Assembly (NCBI GenBank): GCA_964431105.1
Contig: CAYSIR010000122.1
Span: 1 to 11,950 of the forward strand
DNA length: 11,950 nt
Direction of reading: 5' to 3'
From: RECH01 sp964431105
GTDB taxonomy: Bacteria > Cyanobacteriota > Cyanobacteriia > RECH01
In this document: positions 1-6,818 of the stretch, in pieces
How positions within the stretch are numbered: the stretch's first letter is position 1
Layout of the letters: each line of letters begins with the position of its first letter
Program-made: the position numbers and the translations under genes
The notes under the pieces: model-generated
The model's database searches: none
What the model was told of the DNA's origin: nothing
Seen by the model: only the letters and a program-made list of their open reading frames with translations

Positions 1-11
1 TATGTGACGCG

Positions 12-138
12 ATCGCCCTCACCCTAAATCCCTCTCCCAAGCTTGGGAGAGGGCCTTTGAAGTCTTGCTCCCCTTCTCCTAAAACTGGGAGAAGCATGTC
101 CTGAGCTTGTCGCAGGGGGGCTGGGGGATGAGGGTGAT
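12..138. repeat. Composite palindromic intergenic repeat
   Basis: The two ends are imperfect inverted repeats: ATCGCCCTCACCCTAAATCC on the left, and ATCACCCTCATCCCCCAGCC when the right end is read in reverse. Inside are two hairpins. The first is a perfect 24-bp palindrome at 30-53 centred on AAGCTT. The second has 7-bp arms, CTTCTCC at 73-79 and GGAGAAG at 88-94. A segment at about 97-117 (TGTCCTGAGCTTGTCGCAGG) resembles another common bacterial repeat with the core CCTGAGCTTGTCG, so the element looks like one repeat carrying a piece of another. From memory, similar CCCTCACCCTAAATCCCTCTCCC elements are scattered in cyanobacterial genomes. It lies 67 bp past the stop of the secreted protein gene and may help end its transcript, but there is no clear T-tract. 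Confidence 0.75.
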
Positions 139-205
139 TTGCAAAAGTGGGATGCTCCCGTGTTCAACTGGTTAGTTCAACCGACTGGCTCAACCGTGAA
201 TGCCG

Positions 206-1171
206 TTATTCACCAAACGGGCATAAACTCGGACGTTCACCGGTTATTAGATTGACGCACCCAGCATAGTCTCCCGCAGGAGTATTCCCTGGAGTAAAGG
301 TGAGCAAGGCTTCAGTTCCGGAGGCGTCGAGATGGCGAATCAGCAGATTGCCCCCCCAATATTGAACACCGGACATACTGGACAGTGGATAGCTAGAAAA
401 TTCGTTAGGCAATGGGCGATCGCCCGGTACTTGCACCCGATAAAGGGCATAGCCACCCGGTTGTGGATCAACAACAAACACAGCGCTCTGGGTGGTTAGG
501 GCACAGTAGTCCAACTCAACCGCAACGGCGATCGCCTCAGTGAAGGGATCAATCGCGGGTTCACCCACCACCCGCCGAGCAGTCATGCGTTGTTCATCGA
601 CAACCGTCAGCGTCTCACAGTCTATGCCATCCAGAACATTAATTGTCCAATCACGAACATCAATGTCGAGGGTGCGACCCATCCAGAATCCTCGCAGGTG
701 AGTGCCATTTTCCAGGACATCAACCTGGGCGAGTCCTTCGGGATCGCCGGATGGGGTCACGTCATCTGGGCGGTTCGGCGATGCGGTGCTGTCGTCTGAC
801 GGTTCGGTGGATATGAACGAACGGGGCGATCGCCCGCTCTCGATGTCGTAGCAATTGAAGCCTTGAGTTTCAGTATCAGCGGCATTGAACGGCCCCAGCA
901 TCACTGTCAATTGATAGTCGCTAAAGCTGCGAAATGGCCAGCTTGCCGTTAGATCACAACGGGGCTGGAGGCACACGCAGGAGAATACCGGAATGTCTGG
1001 ATGTTTGCCGTTCCATTCTGTGATGATGAGGGCAAGGTCAACTGTTTCGCCACGGGCATATCGAGCAGTGGGCACGGGTTCACTCGCGATCGCGCCGGTG
1101 GCGAAACAAATAGCCGTTAGCCATCCAACGCTGAACCATGCCATAACAGAACGAAGTTTTGTGAGTGTCAT
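206..1171 (-). CDS. Secreted Cys-rich protein of unknown function
   Basis: I do not recognise the family of this 321-aa protein. Residues 1-29 look like a Sec signal peptide: basic residues K5 and R7, a hydrophobic stretch at about 9-28, and a likely cut after GAIA at 29. The cysteine at 22 is not in a good lipobox. The mature part has about eight cysteines (FSCVCLQPRC near residue 65, then single ones to the C-terminal SLCPFGE), which suggests disulfides in the periplasm or outside the cell. A Ser/Pro/Asp-rich linker at about 113-145 separates two halves. The second half holds short beta-like segments (AVFVVDPQPGGYALYRVQVP, NLLIRHLDASGTEALLTFTP). The ATG is supported by the signal peptide that follows it. 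A 215-bp gap separates the gene from the next one upstream, so it probably has its own promoter. Confidence 0.8.
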   Translation of the reverse strand: MTLTKLRSVMAWFSVGWLTAICFATGAIASEPVPTARYARGETVDLALIITEWNGKHPDIPVFSCVCLQPRCDLTASWPFRSFSDYQLTVMLGPFNAADTETQGFNCYDIESGRSPRSFISTEPSDDSTASPNRPDDVTPSGDPEGLAQVDVLENGTHLRGFWMGRTLDIDVRDWTINVLDGIDCETLTVVDEQRMTARRVVGEPAIDPFTEAIAVAVELDYCALTTQSAVFVVDPQPGGYALYRVQVPGDRPLPNEFSSYPLSSMSGVQYWGGNLLIRHLDASGTEALLTFTPGNTPAGDYAGCVNLITGERPSLCPFGE

Positions 1172-1386
1172 ACAGGGTTGGAGAATACCGATAGGTCTCT
1201 AACAATATGCCATTGACGATCGCATTCTTCAGTGAATTCTACATGGCGAATCCCAAGCGGCTAACCCCAACTAAACAAGGGCGATCGCCCGCAGCACCGT
1301 TCCCTCAGCTAATGACGCTGGGATATTGCTGAATAGCAGGATGCATTGGAGCGACGTTTCATCCAACTCTACATTCATCCCCAGAA

Positions 1387-2049
1387 TCAGCCACGGCGCT
1401 GAAATACAACAGATAGGTTATTGGCAGGCATCTCAATGACATTCATCAGCGTTAGTTGGTGGGCGATCGCCACTTCAATGACGTCTTCCAAATTGCGGAT
1501 ACCCCACTGAGGATTTTGCGATCGCAAACTCACATCAAAGGCCGCGTTGCTTGGCGCAGTATGCTGTCCGTTCCGTTTGTATGGACCATACAGATATAGC
1601 ACCCCACCAATCGGTAAAAGGCGGCGCGCCCCTGCCAACAGTCCCAGCGTTGCGTCCCAGGGTGAGATGTGTACCATATTGATACTGACAATTGCCTGAA
1701 TCGAAGTGGTGTCAAAATCAGCGAGTGCTGGCGGGCAGGATGGCTCAACCGGCCAAACTGCCTGGCACACATCTAGCTGGATAGGCGGATAGAGTGTTTC
1801 GCAGGGATAGTCGGTTTGCCAAGCTGCAATGCTGTCGAGGGCAAGCGGGCTGATGTCAGACGGTAGCCATCGCCGGGGAGCCAATCGCGGCGCAAAAAAA
1901 ATAGCGTGTTGCCCAGTGCCGCTAGAGATTTCGAGGACGGTTCCATCAGGAGGCAGCACGTCTTGCAAAACTGACAAAATGGGGTCGCGGTTGCGATCGG
2001 TGGCTGGCGCATATTGGCGGCGATCGGAATTGGAGGGGGAAACACTCAT
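1387..2049 (-). CDS. DUF938 family SAM-dependent methyltransferase-like protein
   Basis: This 220-aa protein matches the DUF938 family (Pfam Methyltransf-like, related to human METTL26) over its full length. The N-terminus has the family opening YAPATDRNRDPIL (13-25). Motif I, VLEISSGTGQHA (38-49), is the SAM-binding loop. An LPSDISP segment follows where the acidic residue of motif II is expected. The later family block INMVHISPWDATLGLLAGA leads into GGVLYLYGPYKRNG. The C-terminus ends in NNLSVVFQRRG, which is usual for the family. The fold predicts a class I methyltransferase in the cytoplasm. The substrate is unknown, so no reaction can be named. The ATG at 2047-2049 gives the expected length. 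The small frame upstream ends 35 bp before this start, so the two could share a transcript. Confidence 0.85.
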   Translation of the reverse strand: MSVSPSNSDRRQYAPATDRNRDPILSVLQDVLPPDGTVLEISSGTGQHAIFFAPRLAPRRWLPSDISPLALDSIAAWQTDYPCETLYPPIQLDVCQAVWPVEPSCPPALADFDTTSIQAIVSINMVHISPWDATLGLLAGARRLLPIGGVLYLYGPYKRNGQHTAPSNAAFDVSLRSQNPQWGIRNLEDVIEVAIAHQLTLMNVIEMPANNLSVVFQRRG

Positions 2050-2084
2050 CGGCTATTTCAGCAGCGGCTTGCGGTCGGTTTTAG

Positions 2085-2420
2085 TCACCGCCTTAGTGTG
2101 CCGTGTTTTGGGAAACGGTGGCAAGTCTTTTTCAGGGGATTGGACGAAGCGATCGCACCGTTCCTTAACAACCTTTCCCTAACCAACCGCTCCGCGCATC
2201 GCAGAGCCAGTTCATCGGGGACATGAAAGTAAGGGGGACTCCGCCGCTGCTCAAGCATTTCTGATGCCATTTGCTTAGCGCGGCACTCAACCAAATGGCA
2301 ACTATCGTAACCACCATGGTGATAGACACCATAGCAACAGTCAGCCTTGCGATGGACGGACAAAAAAAAAGAGAGAGCGCATTCGGCTCTCCCTACCATC
2401 AGGGTGCATCTACATAACAC
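2085..2420 (-). CDS. Possible small conserved protein, start uncertain
   Basis: This is an open frame of 111 codons if the first ATG is used. That start is unlikely, because a strong minus-strand terminator (2361-2392) lies inside the frame. Plausible starts after it are TTG at 2361-2363, TTG at 2292-2294 and ATG at 2268-2270; the last gives 61 aa beginning MASEMLEQRRSPPY. The middle part (MASEMLEQRRSPPYFHVPDE, then LALRCAERLVRERLLR) reads like a real protein, with amphipathic helices and balanced composition. The first 40 residues (Cys-rich, VYHHGGYD) are less convincing. I know no function for it. It ends 35 bp before the DUF938 gene on the same strand. The whole frame could be spurious. 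Confidence 0.4.
   Translation of the reverse strand: MLCRCTLMVGRAECALSFFLSVHRKADCCYGVYHHGGYDSCHLVECRAKQMASEMLEQRRSPPYFHVPDELALRCAERLVRERLLRNGAIASSNPLKKTCHRFPKHGTLRR
2361..2392 (-). terminator. Rho-independent terminator
   Basis: Read on the minus strand, GAGAGC and GCTCTC form a 6-bp stem (2386-2391 with 2373-2378) around a 7-nt loop. A short CTC is followed by nine T (complement of 2362-2370). This is the clearest intrinsic terminator in the window. It lies 218 bp past the stop of the DevA-like gene. It could end the hydrolase/ABC ATPase transcript, end a short RNA started at the promoter proposed at 2421-2449, or attenuate the small frame that crosses it. Confidence 0.75.
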
Positions 2421-2449
2421 ACCATAACCTCTGGGGAGTGAGGGGTCAA
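2421..2449 (-). promoter_or_regulatory. Possible sigma70-type promoter
   Basis: On the minus strand, TTGACC (complement of 2444-2449) is followed after exactly 17 bp by TATGGT (complement of 2421-2426). Transcription would start near 2414 and reach the terminator at 2361-2392 after about 50 nt. The -35 box overlaps a small hairpin, GGGGT-CAA-ACCCC, at 2442-2454. The call rests on box match and spacing only. Confidence 0.35.
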
Positions 2450-2610
2450 ACCCCTTATTTGGTTTTTTGGTCTAGGCTTCAAGCACTTAACCTAGGCTGT
2501 ATCGCCCTCAAATCAATAGATCTAGACACCTGAGAGTCATGAAACCCAGAGTCAAATGGTTAACATATCGTTACAATTTAGCCCTGAAACGGGCCAGTGA
2601 TCGCTGCTGT

Positions 2611-3396
2611 TTACAGGACAAGCGCGCGGGTTTGGTCGAGTTCTAGGGCTGAAAGACGGCCATCCTCCATGTAGAGAGTGCGATCGGCTACATCCAGGAT
2701 GCGGGTATCATGGGTCACAATTAGGATAGCGCAGCCCTGCTGTTTCGCTAGGGATTGCATAATTTCCACAACGCTTCGACCGGATTGCTTATCTAGAGCA
2801 GCCGTGGGTTCATCTGCTAAGACAAGGCGGGGATGGCTTACCAATGCACGGGCGATCGCCACTCGCTGTTTTTGACCGCCCGATAGCTGTTCAGGATAGG
2901 CATCCACAAACGCTGCTAAGCCAACCTGACTCAGCATTTCTTCAGCACGTTGATGAGCGATCGCCTTAGAAATATTGGGATGCAGGTCAAGAGCCATCTG
3001 CACGTTTTGGCAGGCCGTGAGCGACTTCAGCAAGTTGTGGGCCTGAAAAATGTAGCCCACCTGTCGCCGTACCTGCACCAATACATTGGGCGGTGCATCC
3101 CGCAGTTCTTGACCCAACACTTGCATACTGCCTTCCTGGGTCGATCGCAGCGCACCGATCAGCGTCAGCAGCGTTGTTTTGCCAGAGCCGGATGGCCCCA
3201 TTAAAATGACGACCTCGCTTGAACGAATGGTGGCACAAACATCAAATAAGATTTGCTTGCGTAGAGACCCTTGCCCAAAATAATGATTGACGCGATCGAT
3301 CGCAATCACAGCATCTGAGCCACACTGCTCAGCAGCCGGTTCGATGTCGGGCTGGGCAGGCAGGCCATTGGGTAACTCGGCAGCATTGTTCAGCAT
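2611..3396 (-). CDS. DevA-family ABC exporter ATP-binding protein
   Basis: This 261-aa protein is a complete ABC ATPase of the DevA/MacB-type exporter class. It has Walker A GPSGSGKTT (67-75), a Q-loop at FQAHNLLKSLT (Q118), the signature LSGGQKQRVAIARAL (171-185), Walker B LVLADEP (191-197), D-loop AALD and the switch histidine in THD (H229). FQAHNLLKSLTACQNV followed by MALDL is characteristic of DevA, which powers the DevBC glycolipid exporter of heterocyst-forming cyanobacteria; similar sets occur in species without heterocysts. It acts on the cytoplasmic face of the inner membrane. The N-terminus has about 28 extra residues before the domain. No DevB (membrane fusion) or DevC (permease) gene is in the window, so the partners must lie elsewhere. 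It starts 3 bp after the stop of the hydrolase gene and is probably translated from the same mRNA. Confidence 0.88.
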   Translation of the reverse strand: MLNNAAELPNGLPAQPDIEPAAEQCGSDAVIAIDRVNHYFGQGSLRKQILFDVCATIRSSEVVILMGPSGSGKTTLLTLIGALRSTQEGSMQVLGQELRDAPPNVLVQVRRQVGYIFQAHNLLKSLTACQNVQMALDLHPNISKAIAHQRAEEMLSQVGLAAFVDAYPEQLSGGQKQRVAIARALVSHPRLVLADEPTAALDKQSGRSVVEIMQSLAKQQGCAILIVTHDTRILDVADRTLYMEDGRLSALELDQTRALVL

Positions 3397-3399
3397 AAG

Positions 3400-4281
3400 C
3401 TACAGCGTTTGGAGAATCCAATCTTTTAGCAAGGTATTGACTTGTTCCGGCACTTCATCATGGGGGCAGTGCCCGGCTTGTAAGTAATACTCGGTTAGTT
3501 GAGGATAATGTTCTCGGAAGGCCGCGCCGCGATCGCGCACATTCATCCACGGGTCGCCTTCACCCCACAGCAGCAGCAGCGGACACTGCAACTGTTGGAG
3601 CAAAACATCTACCGCTTCGCCTCTCGGTGACTTAAAGATAGATGCAAAGACCTGAGCAGCGCCGCGATCGCAGGAGGGGCGATAAATGTCTTCAACCAAC
3701 TGATCCGTAACCGCTGTTTTATCGAGATAAACCTTTTCCAAGGTTTTACGGATAACCGATCGCTGGCGAGTGTACTGAAACAGCAAAAAGCTAGGGAACG
3801 GCTGCAACATTACCGATCGCACCGCCTCCTGAATCGCATTGCGAAAGGAACTAGGCGGCGTTTCAGGTTGGCGTGATGAGAACGGGCCAGCGCTGTTGAG
3901 CAATACCAGACCCTGTGCCGACTCAGGGCGCTGGGCCGCAACACAGAGCGACGCATAGCCCCCTAGTGAGTTTCCGGCCAGCACGACAGGTGCTTGAATC
4001 ACTTCAGTGATAAAGTCGTGGAGTTGATCCCGCCAGAGGCTGCCGCTATACTGCATTTCCGGTTTAGCCGATCGCCCAAACCCCAGCAAATCAATCGCCC
4101 ACACTTCAAATTCGTCTTGTAATGCGGCCACATTTTTGCGCCAGTGATCGGTTGATGCACCAAATCCATGCACCAATAAAAGGGGCGGACGGGCGTGGCG
4201 ATCGCCCGCTTTCACATAGTAAATTGACTGATCCCGCCATTGCCAAAATTGTCCAGTCGGTGCTGCCAGAGTCGGTTGCAT
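3400..4281 (-). CDS. Alpha/beta hydrolase
   Basis: This 293-aa protein has the full alpha/beta-hydrolase fold. The oxyanion-hole loop is LLLVHGFGAS (34-43). The nucleophile elbow is GNSLGGY with Ser105, the acid is Asp243 in LLLWGEGDPW, and the catalytic His271 is in AGHCPHDE. The GNSLGGY plus GHCPHDE combination is typical of the cyanobacterial and plastid branch that includes pheophytinase-like enzymes. A variable lid lies at about 132-215. There is no signal peptide, so it is cytoplasmic. The substrate (ester, lipid or chlorophyll derivative) cannot be told from the sequence. It is the first gene of a likely two-gene unit with the DevA-like ATPase, 3 bp downstream, and diverges from the membrane protein gene across a 231-bp region. 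The coupling might point to lipid or cell-envelope metabolism; this is inference. Confidence 0.88.
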   Translation of the reverse strand: MQPTLAAPTGQFWQWRDQSIYYVKAGDRHARPPLLLVHGFGASTDHWRKNVAALQDEFEVWAIDLLGFGRSAKPEMQYSGSLWRDQLHDFITEVIQAPVVLAGNSLGGYASLCVAAQRPESAQGLVLLNSAGPFSSRQPETPPSSFRNAIQEAVRSVMLQPFPSFLLFQYTRQRSVIRKTLEKVYLDKTAVTDQLVEDIYRPSCDRGAAQVFASIFKSPRGEAVDVLLQQLQCPLLLLWGEGDPWMNVRDRGAAFREHYPQLTEYYLQAGHCPHDEVPEQVNTLLKDWILQTL

Positions 4282-4512
4282 AGCTCTAGAGTTAAAGTGT
4301 TTAGATTTGTTAACATTCTGCTATTCATCGTAACGCATGGTTTTTGACCAAGCCCGACAGAAGAGGCGATCGCCCCGAATCTTTCATTGGGCACATGAGT
4401 AACCGGGAGTGAATCCCGTACACTAAGGGAGATAGTCGTTACGATAGCGCTGGATTGACGACTTCACCGCCCAGCCTTCCCGATTATTGTTACACTCAGC
4501 GTTGTTTTTGCC

Positions 4513-5955
4513 ATGGCCCTATCTCGATCCGTTCGCAAGCCGCGTAGCCGCAGAAATCTTTGGTTTGAACGCCTGATGGCGATGATTACTTTGGTCAATT
4601 TGGGACTATTATCCTTTGACCTCAGCTACATTTCGATGCGCGATTTTTATCTCAAGCGGTTTCCAGAATTCACTCAATTCTATGGAGAACGGTTTAAAGG
4701 GATTGAACCAAATCGAGACACCATCGCCTATCTAGATGCGGTGAGCGAACTAGAAGACTTGATTGTTAATAACCCGATCGAGTCTGAAGTGGTGCGAGAA
4801 CAGCTTGCTAGGCTTCGCACCCTGAGTGAGGAAATGGTCGATACAAATCCGTTTGAGATCGCCAACAAATCGGGAACGCTAGAACGCATTAAGAACCGTA
4901 TGCGCGATCGCATGGATCTCGAATCATCCAAGGAAGCCTTTGCCGCATTTTGGTCGGTTGACTACTTGGCTGAAAATCCATCAGGAGATGCCCGAACCCG
5001 CTGGCCGGAAGCAGTCGAGTTTTATCGAGAAGATATTGAGCCGCTGTTGATAACCAACTATTATCGCGGTTTGGGCGAAGACGGCAACCCGATTGATCGC
5101 TTCTGGCTGATTGACCGGTGGTTTATTGGACTGTTGGCTATTGAATTTTTCTTGCGAACATTTTATTTAAGTCGCCGCTATAAGGGAACGAACTGGATTG
5201 ATTCGATTGTGTGGCGTTGGTATGACCTGCTCTTTTTTATTCCAATCTGGCGCTGGCTGCGAGTGATTCCGGTCACGATTCGCTTAGGGCAGTCAAAATT
5301 GGTTAACTTAGCCGTTGTTGCGAATCGTATACGGCGGGCGATCGTGACACACTTTTCAATCGAACTAACTGAAATTGTAATTATTCGCATGATTGACCAA
5401 GTGCAGAACTTGGTGCGTAGTGGAGACATTCGACAGTTGGTGCTAGAGTCCGAAAGCAGTCGCCGCTACATTGACATTAACGGTGTTGACGAGATTGAAG
5501 CCATCACTAAGCACGTCACTGACATTATTGTTGGGCACGTCTTACCTAAAGTTAAACCAGATATTGATGCACTGCTAAGCCATAATGTGACGACCGCGCT
5601 GCAAGGTACTCCGATGTATCAAGGGTTAGCTAACTTACCCAATTTTGAGCAGGGGTCTGCGCAAGTCGTGAACAACATGGTAGGGCAGTTGTCTCAAGTT
5701 GTCTACGATGCCATTGGCTCGGCATTGGCGGATCAAAAAGGGGCTGAGCTAACTCGCAAAATCATTGAAAGCTTTGTACAAGTTTCGCGCGATGAGGCCA
5801 GTAACCAACAGCAGACGGTGGAGGAAATCGAATCGTTGCTGAATGATTTTCTGGATGAGGTGAAGATTAACTACGTGAAGCGCCTCTCGGAGGAGGATAT
5901 TGAAGCGTTGCAGCAGGAAGCTCAGGATCGAGTGTATGAGCTGGTTGAAAGCTAG
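4513..5955 (+). CDS. Membrane protein of unknown function with voltage-sensor-like helices
   Basis: This 480-aa protein resembles conserved cyanobacterial membrane proteins of unknown role; I cannot name a characterised homologue. It has a basic N-terminus (RKPRSRR), a hydrophobic helix at about 20-41, and a long polar, helix-rich loop (about 45-195). A second helix (about 197-219) carries E211 and R215. A third (about 229-246) contains D238, and is followed by WRWLRVIPVTIRLGQ with R247, R250 and R257 spaced like a weak S4 segment. The order of acidic and basic residues is that of a voltage-sensor domain, but no pore loop or selectivity filter follows. The C-terminal half (about 260-480) is soluble-looking, alpha-helical and charged, ending in coiled-coil-like EEIESLLNDFLDEVK. 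The ATG precedes the first helix at a sensible distance. The gene stands alone, divergent from the hydrolase. Confidence 0.8.
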   Translation: MALSRSVRKPRSRRNLWFERLMAMITLVNLGLLSFDLSYISMRDFYLKRFPEFTQFYGERFKGIEPNRDTIAYLDAVSELEDLIVNNPIESEVVREQLARLRTLSEEMVDTNPFEIANKSGTLERIKNRMRDRMDLESSKEAFAAFWSVDYLAENPSGDARTRWPEAVEFYREDIEPLLITNYYRGLGEDGNPIDRFWLIDRWFIGLLAIEFFLRTFYLSRRYKGTNWIDSIVWRWYDLLFFIPIWRWLRVIPVTIRLGQSKLVNLAVVANRIRRAIVTHFSIELTEIVIIRMIDQVQNLVRSGDIRQLVLESESSRRYIDINGVDEIEAITKHVTDIIVGHVLPKVKPDIDALLSHNVTTALQGTPMYQGLANLPNFEQGSAQVVNNMVGQLSQVVYDAIGSALADQKGAELTRKIIESFVQVSRDEASNQQQTVEEIESLLNDFLDEVKINYVKRLSEEDIEALQQEAQDRVYELVES

Positions 5956-6070
5956 CGATCGCCCAAGTTTGAGCTATGCATTACGCGAAAGTCGCCAGAC
6001 CTTTTGCCTCACTACCCGTCTAGCGGTCACTCAGAGTCCTTGTTTTTGAAGCGAGGAATGCGGGTTTCAG

Positions 6071-6096
6071 CGAGATCTGCGTACGAGATCTGCGTA
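6071..6096. repeat. Two-copy 13-bp tandem repeat
   Basis: CGAGATCTGCGTA occurs twice, back to back and without mismatch (6071-6083 and 6084-6096), five bases before the MITE at 6102. It may be a simple slippage duplication. Confidence 0.85.
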
Positions 6097-6101
6097 ATGG
6101 A

Positions 6102-6194
6102 TATAGCAATCCTATTTGGATTGTGAGAAGGATTCCTGCAGAATCCTTCTCACAACAACCATTCTCACTTCACAACTCATTTAGGATTGCTATA
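6102..6194. mobile_element. MITE-like element, copy 1 (93 bp)
   Basis: Perfect 13-bp terminal inverted repeats (TATAGCAATCCTA at 6102-6114, complement at 6182-6194) enclose 67 bp. Inside is a perfect 15-bp hairpin (arms 6121-6135 and 6141-6155, loop CTGCA). No coding capacity is present. A second copy lies inverted at 10872-10967. In the same orientation, the two match through most of the element, including the TIRs, the hairpin and the AACTCATTT segment near one end. Mobilisation would need a transposase from elsewhere. The terminal TATA and a possible TA target suggest an IS630/Tc1-like parent; this is inference. Confidence 0.8.
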
Positions 6195-6220
6195 GAAGTT
6201 TGAGGGGTGGTGGTATTCAT

Positions 6221-6265
6221 GTCAGGATTTTGGGGACTGTGGGCAGCCCCCCGAAACATTCTGAC
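6221..6265. other. Long imperfect hairpin
   Basis: GTCAG (6221-6225) pairs with CTGAC (6261-6265). The pairing continues inward with small bulges: TTT with AAA, GGGG (6232-6235) with the C-run at 6249-6252, and CTG (6237-6239) with CAG (6244-6246), closing on TGGG. The total is about 18 base pairs. There is no T-tract, so it is not an obvious terminator. It lies 27 bp past the MITE. Its role is unknown. Confidence 0.5.
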
Positions 6266-6282
6266 CAGAGGACTACTGTTTG

Positions 6283-6318
6283 AGGAAATGGTTTAAGGAA
6301 ATGGTTTAAGGAAATGGT
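6283..6318. repeat. 13-bp tandem repeat, nearly three copies
   Basis: The unit AGGAAATGGTTTA is repeated with a 13-bp period (6283-6295, 6296-6308, then a partial third copy to 6318). The first two copies are identical. It does not match the heptamer STRR repeats described in cyanobacteria. Confidence 0.85.
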
Positions 6319-6726
6319 GTGGCTCGGTGACCGATCGCTTCACGATGGCAGAGTCTAGCGGCAATAACTTTCTACCCTAGGATAGATGCTGAATAGTTTG
6401 GATAGCCAGATAATGCTCAAATGCAGACAGAATTTGTCGTAGGTAGTTTAGGGTGCCGGGCAAGATAAGAGATTTTGCACTGAATGCGATAGCTGCACAC
6501 GCAGGCGGTTGAGTACAATAGGGTTGCAATTCAGGTGCGATCGCTCTTGCACTGACACTCTTTCAAAAACGGCAACATCACTGGTCTGTCCCACTTCTAT
6601 GATTACAACTTGGCTGTTCGAGGCTGTTCGGGCGCGTCGCTTGAGTATGTTTCTTATGTGTTTTACTCAGGAATTGGTGATACTGGCCTACCCACTTGCC
6701 GATGGACAATAAAGGCTAACGGAAGG

Positions 6727-6755
6727 TTGTCATCTTATTCCGGACAATCTACTAA
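6727..6755 (+). promoter_or_regulatory. Possible promoter of the response regulator gene
   Basis: TTGTCA (6727-6732) and TACTAA (6750-6755) are separated by 17 bp. This leaves a leader of roughly 55 nt before the ATG at 6819. The -10 box is weak. Confidence 0.3.
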
Positions 6756-6818
6756 ATTTATTGGCATGAAAGCTTTGTAGCAGCAATAGCATAGTTCTAG
6801 CAGAGAGAATCACTCAGA

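Larger units (their letters stand above)
5956..6818. other. Gene-free stretch of 863 bp with repeats
   Basis: No convincing protein gene is seen here. The longest frame (6509-6712, +, 67 codons) has Cys/Thr/Arg-rich, unnatural-looking composition. The stretch holds two 13-bp tandem repeats (6071-6096 and 6283-6318), a MITE (6102-6194), a long imperfect hairpin (6221-6265) and a possible promoter for the response regulator (6727-6755). A HIP1 site lies at about 6538-6545. A non-coding RNA is possible but not identified. Confidence 0.6.

Noticed and set aside
2442..2454. GGGGT-CAA-ACCCC hairpin with T-rich plus-strand tail
   Set aside because: It could be a weak plus-strand terminator, but no plus-strand gene precedes it and the stem is only 5 bp.
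2581..2594. GCCC/GGGC hairpin 17 bp past the DevA-like stop
   Set aside because: The 4-bp stem and the lack of a T-run make it too weak to call a terminator.
6509..6712. 67-codon plus-strand frame
   Set aside because: It lacks recognisable motifs, has odd composition and has no good ribosome site; it is probably chance.
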